A stretch of DNA of 24,978 bases from a virus. The stretch is taken from the IMG/VR virus record IMGVR_UViG_3300017917_001775, positions 1 through 24,978 of that record; one strand, given 5' to 3'. Both the position numbers and the translations under genes were made by a program. Of this stretch, positions 24,711 through 24,978 are shown piece after piece (positions within the stretch are counted from its first letter, which is position 1; each line of letters begins with the position of its first letter). Below the pieces are notes generated by a model, which was given only the letters and a program-made list of their open reading frames with translations, made no database searches and was not told the origin of the DNA.

Positions 24711-24894
24711 CCGAGTCTCCTCAAATCAGTGCTTAGGTAATGTAATCTAATCTGATCTCCCGAAGAACTGAGCTTCGGTATTCGAATGGTCCAAAATATC
24801 GGACCATCTGAGACGCTCTGATTTGAGATGATCTACATATGGGGTCCGGCTTGAGCACCGGATGGGCCTACTCTAAACGAGTCAAAACAACACT
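24711..24894 (-). promoter_or_regulatory. Structured leader upstream of the sheath gene
   Basis: 184 bases with no gene. A 10-bp inverted repeat (24720-24729 with 24818-24827) closes a region containing two inner stems: 24760-24765 with 24773-24778 (6 bp) and 24786-24792 with 24801-24807 (7 bp, ATGGTCC/GGACCAT). The closing 3' arm overlaps three bases of the sheath Shine-Dalgarno (24716-24722). A fourth short stem lies near 24844-24861. This suggests a 5' leader that folds into a branched RNA. No clear promoter or T-run terminator was found. Confidence 0.4.
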
Positions 24895-24978
24895 TTATTG
24901 TGCGGGCTCCTGTTTTTCGATAGCCACAGCGTAATCCACCAATTTCCCTCTAGCTTGACGCTCCGCCGGAACCATCGC
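24895..24978 (-). CDS. C-terminal end of an upstream gene (N-terminus beyond the window)
   Basis: On the minus strand the frame is open from the right edge to TAA at 24895-24897, giving 27 residues that end with VDYAVAIEKQEPAQ. It is the last part of whichever gene precedes the sheath in this operon. A start at the ATG in codon 2 (a 26-residue protein) is possible but less likely. Too little is visible to name it. Confidence 0.5.
   Translation of the reverse strand, partial: AMVPAERQARGKLVDYAVAIEKQEPAQ

Noticed and set aside
1-24978. Contractile injection system (tailocin or R-type) instead of a phage
   Set aside because: The tape measure length, the UvrD-like helicase with intein and the J-protein fit a replicating phage genome better, though capsid genes are not in the window.

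Overview
This window looks like the tail and baseplate region of a large contractile-tailed (myovirus-type) bacteriophage. All genes I can support lie on the minus strand and read from right to left. The evidence is a recognisable order of contractile-tail genes: sheath, tube, two likely tail-assembly proteins, tape measure, then three baseplate or hub proteins. Most starts have Shine-Dalgarno-like sequences and genes are tightly packed, several sharing start/stop bases (TAATG at 4626 and 1859, TGATG at 3958). A 1254-residue tape measure, a 1439-residue sheath and DNA-metabolism genes inside the tail cluster suggest a large phage genome. The host cannot be told from the sequence.

Layout in transcription order. 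The right edge (24895-24978) holds the last codons of an upstream gene, followed by a structured 184-base leader and the sheath gene (20391-24710), swollen by several families of repeated inserted domains. Next is a 66-base gap with a perfect 15-bp inverted repeat whose loop reads TATAAT on the minus strand. The start codon of a small 79-residue gene (20085-20324) lies inside one arm. Then comes a 396-base GC-rich stretch (19689-20084) with no convincing gene, only hairpins and ORF fragments.

Between sheath and tube sits a non-structural block: a J-domain protein (18636-19688), a UvrD-like superfamily 1 helicase (14128-18582) interrupted exactly in helicase motif III by a 339-residue intein, a 283-residue protein with faint DHH-phosphoesterase-like features, a 62-residue protein and a 421-residue charged protein. 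The intein carries a GIY-YIG-like segment where a homing endonuclease would be expected.

The tail module resumes with the tube (11018-11740), a 222-base leader, two probable tail-assembly chaperones (9695-10795 and 8394-9686), the tape measure (4626-8390), a 222-residue baseplate protein (3958-4626), a 699-residue baseplate protein with a lytic-transglycosylase-like domain plus a second copy of the 222-residue protein's fold (1859-3958), and a hub protein running off the left edge (<1-1859). Together these would build the tube around the tape measure, cap it with a hub that can open peptidoglycan, and surround it with a contractile sheath. The helicase and J-protein presumably act in DNA metabolism or protein folding; why they sit here is the main open question.
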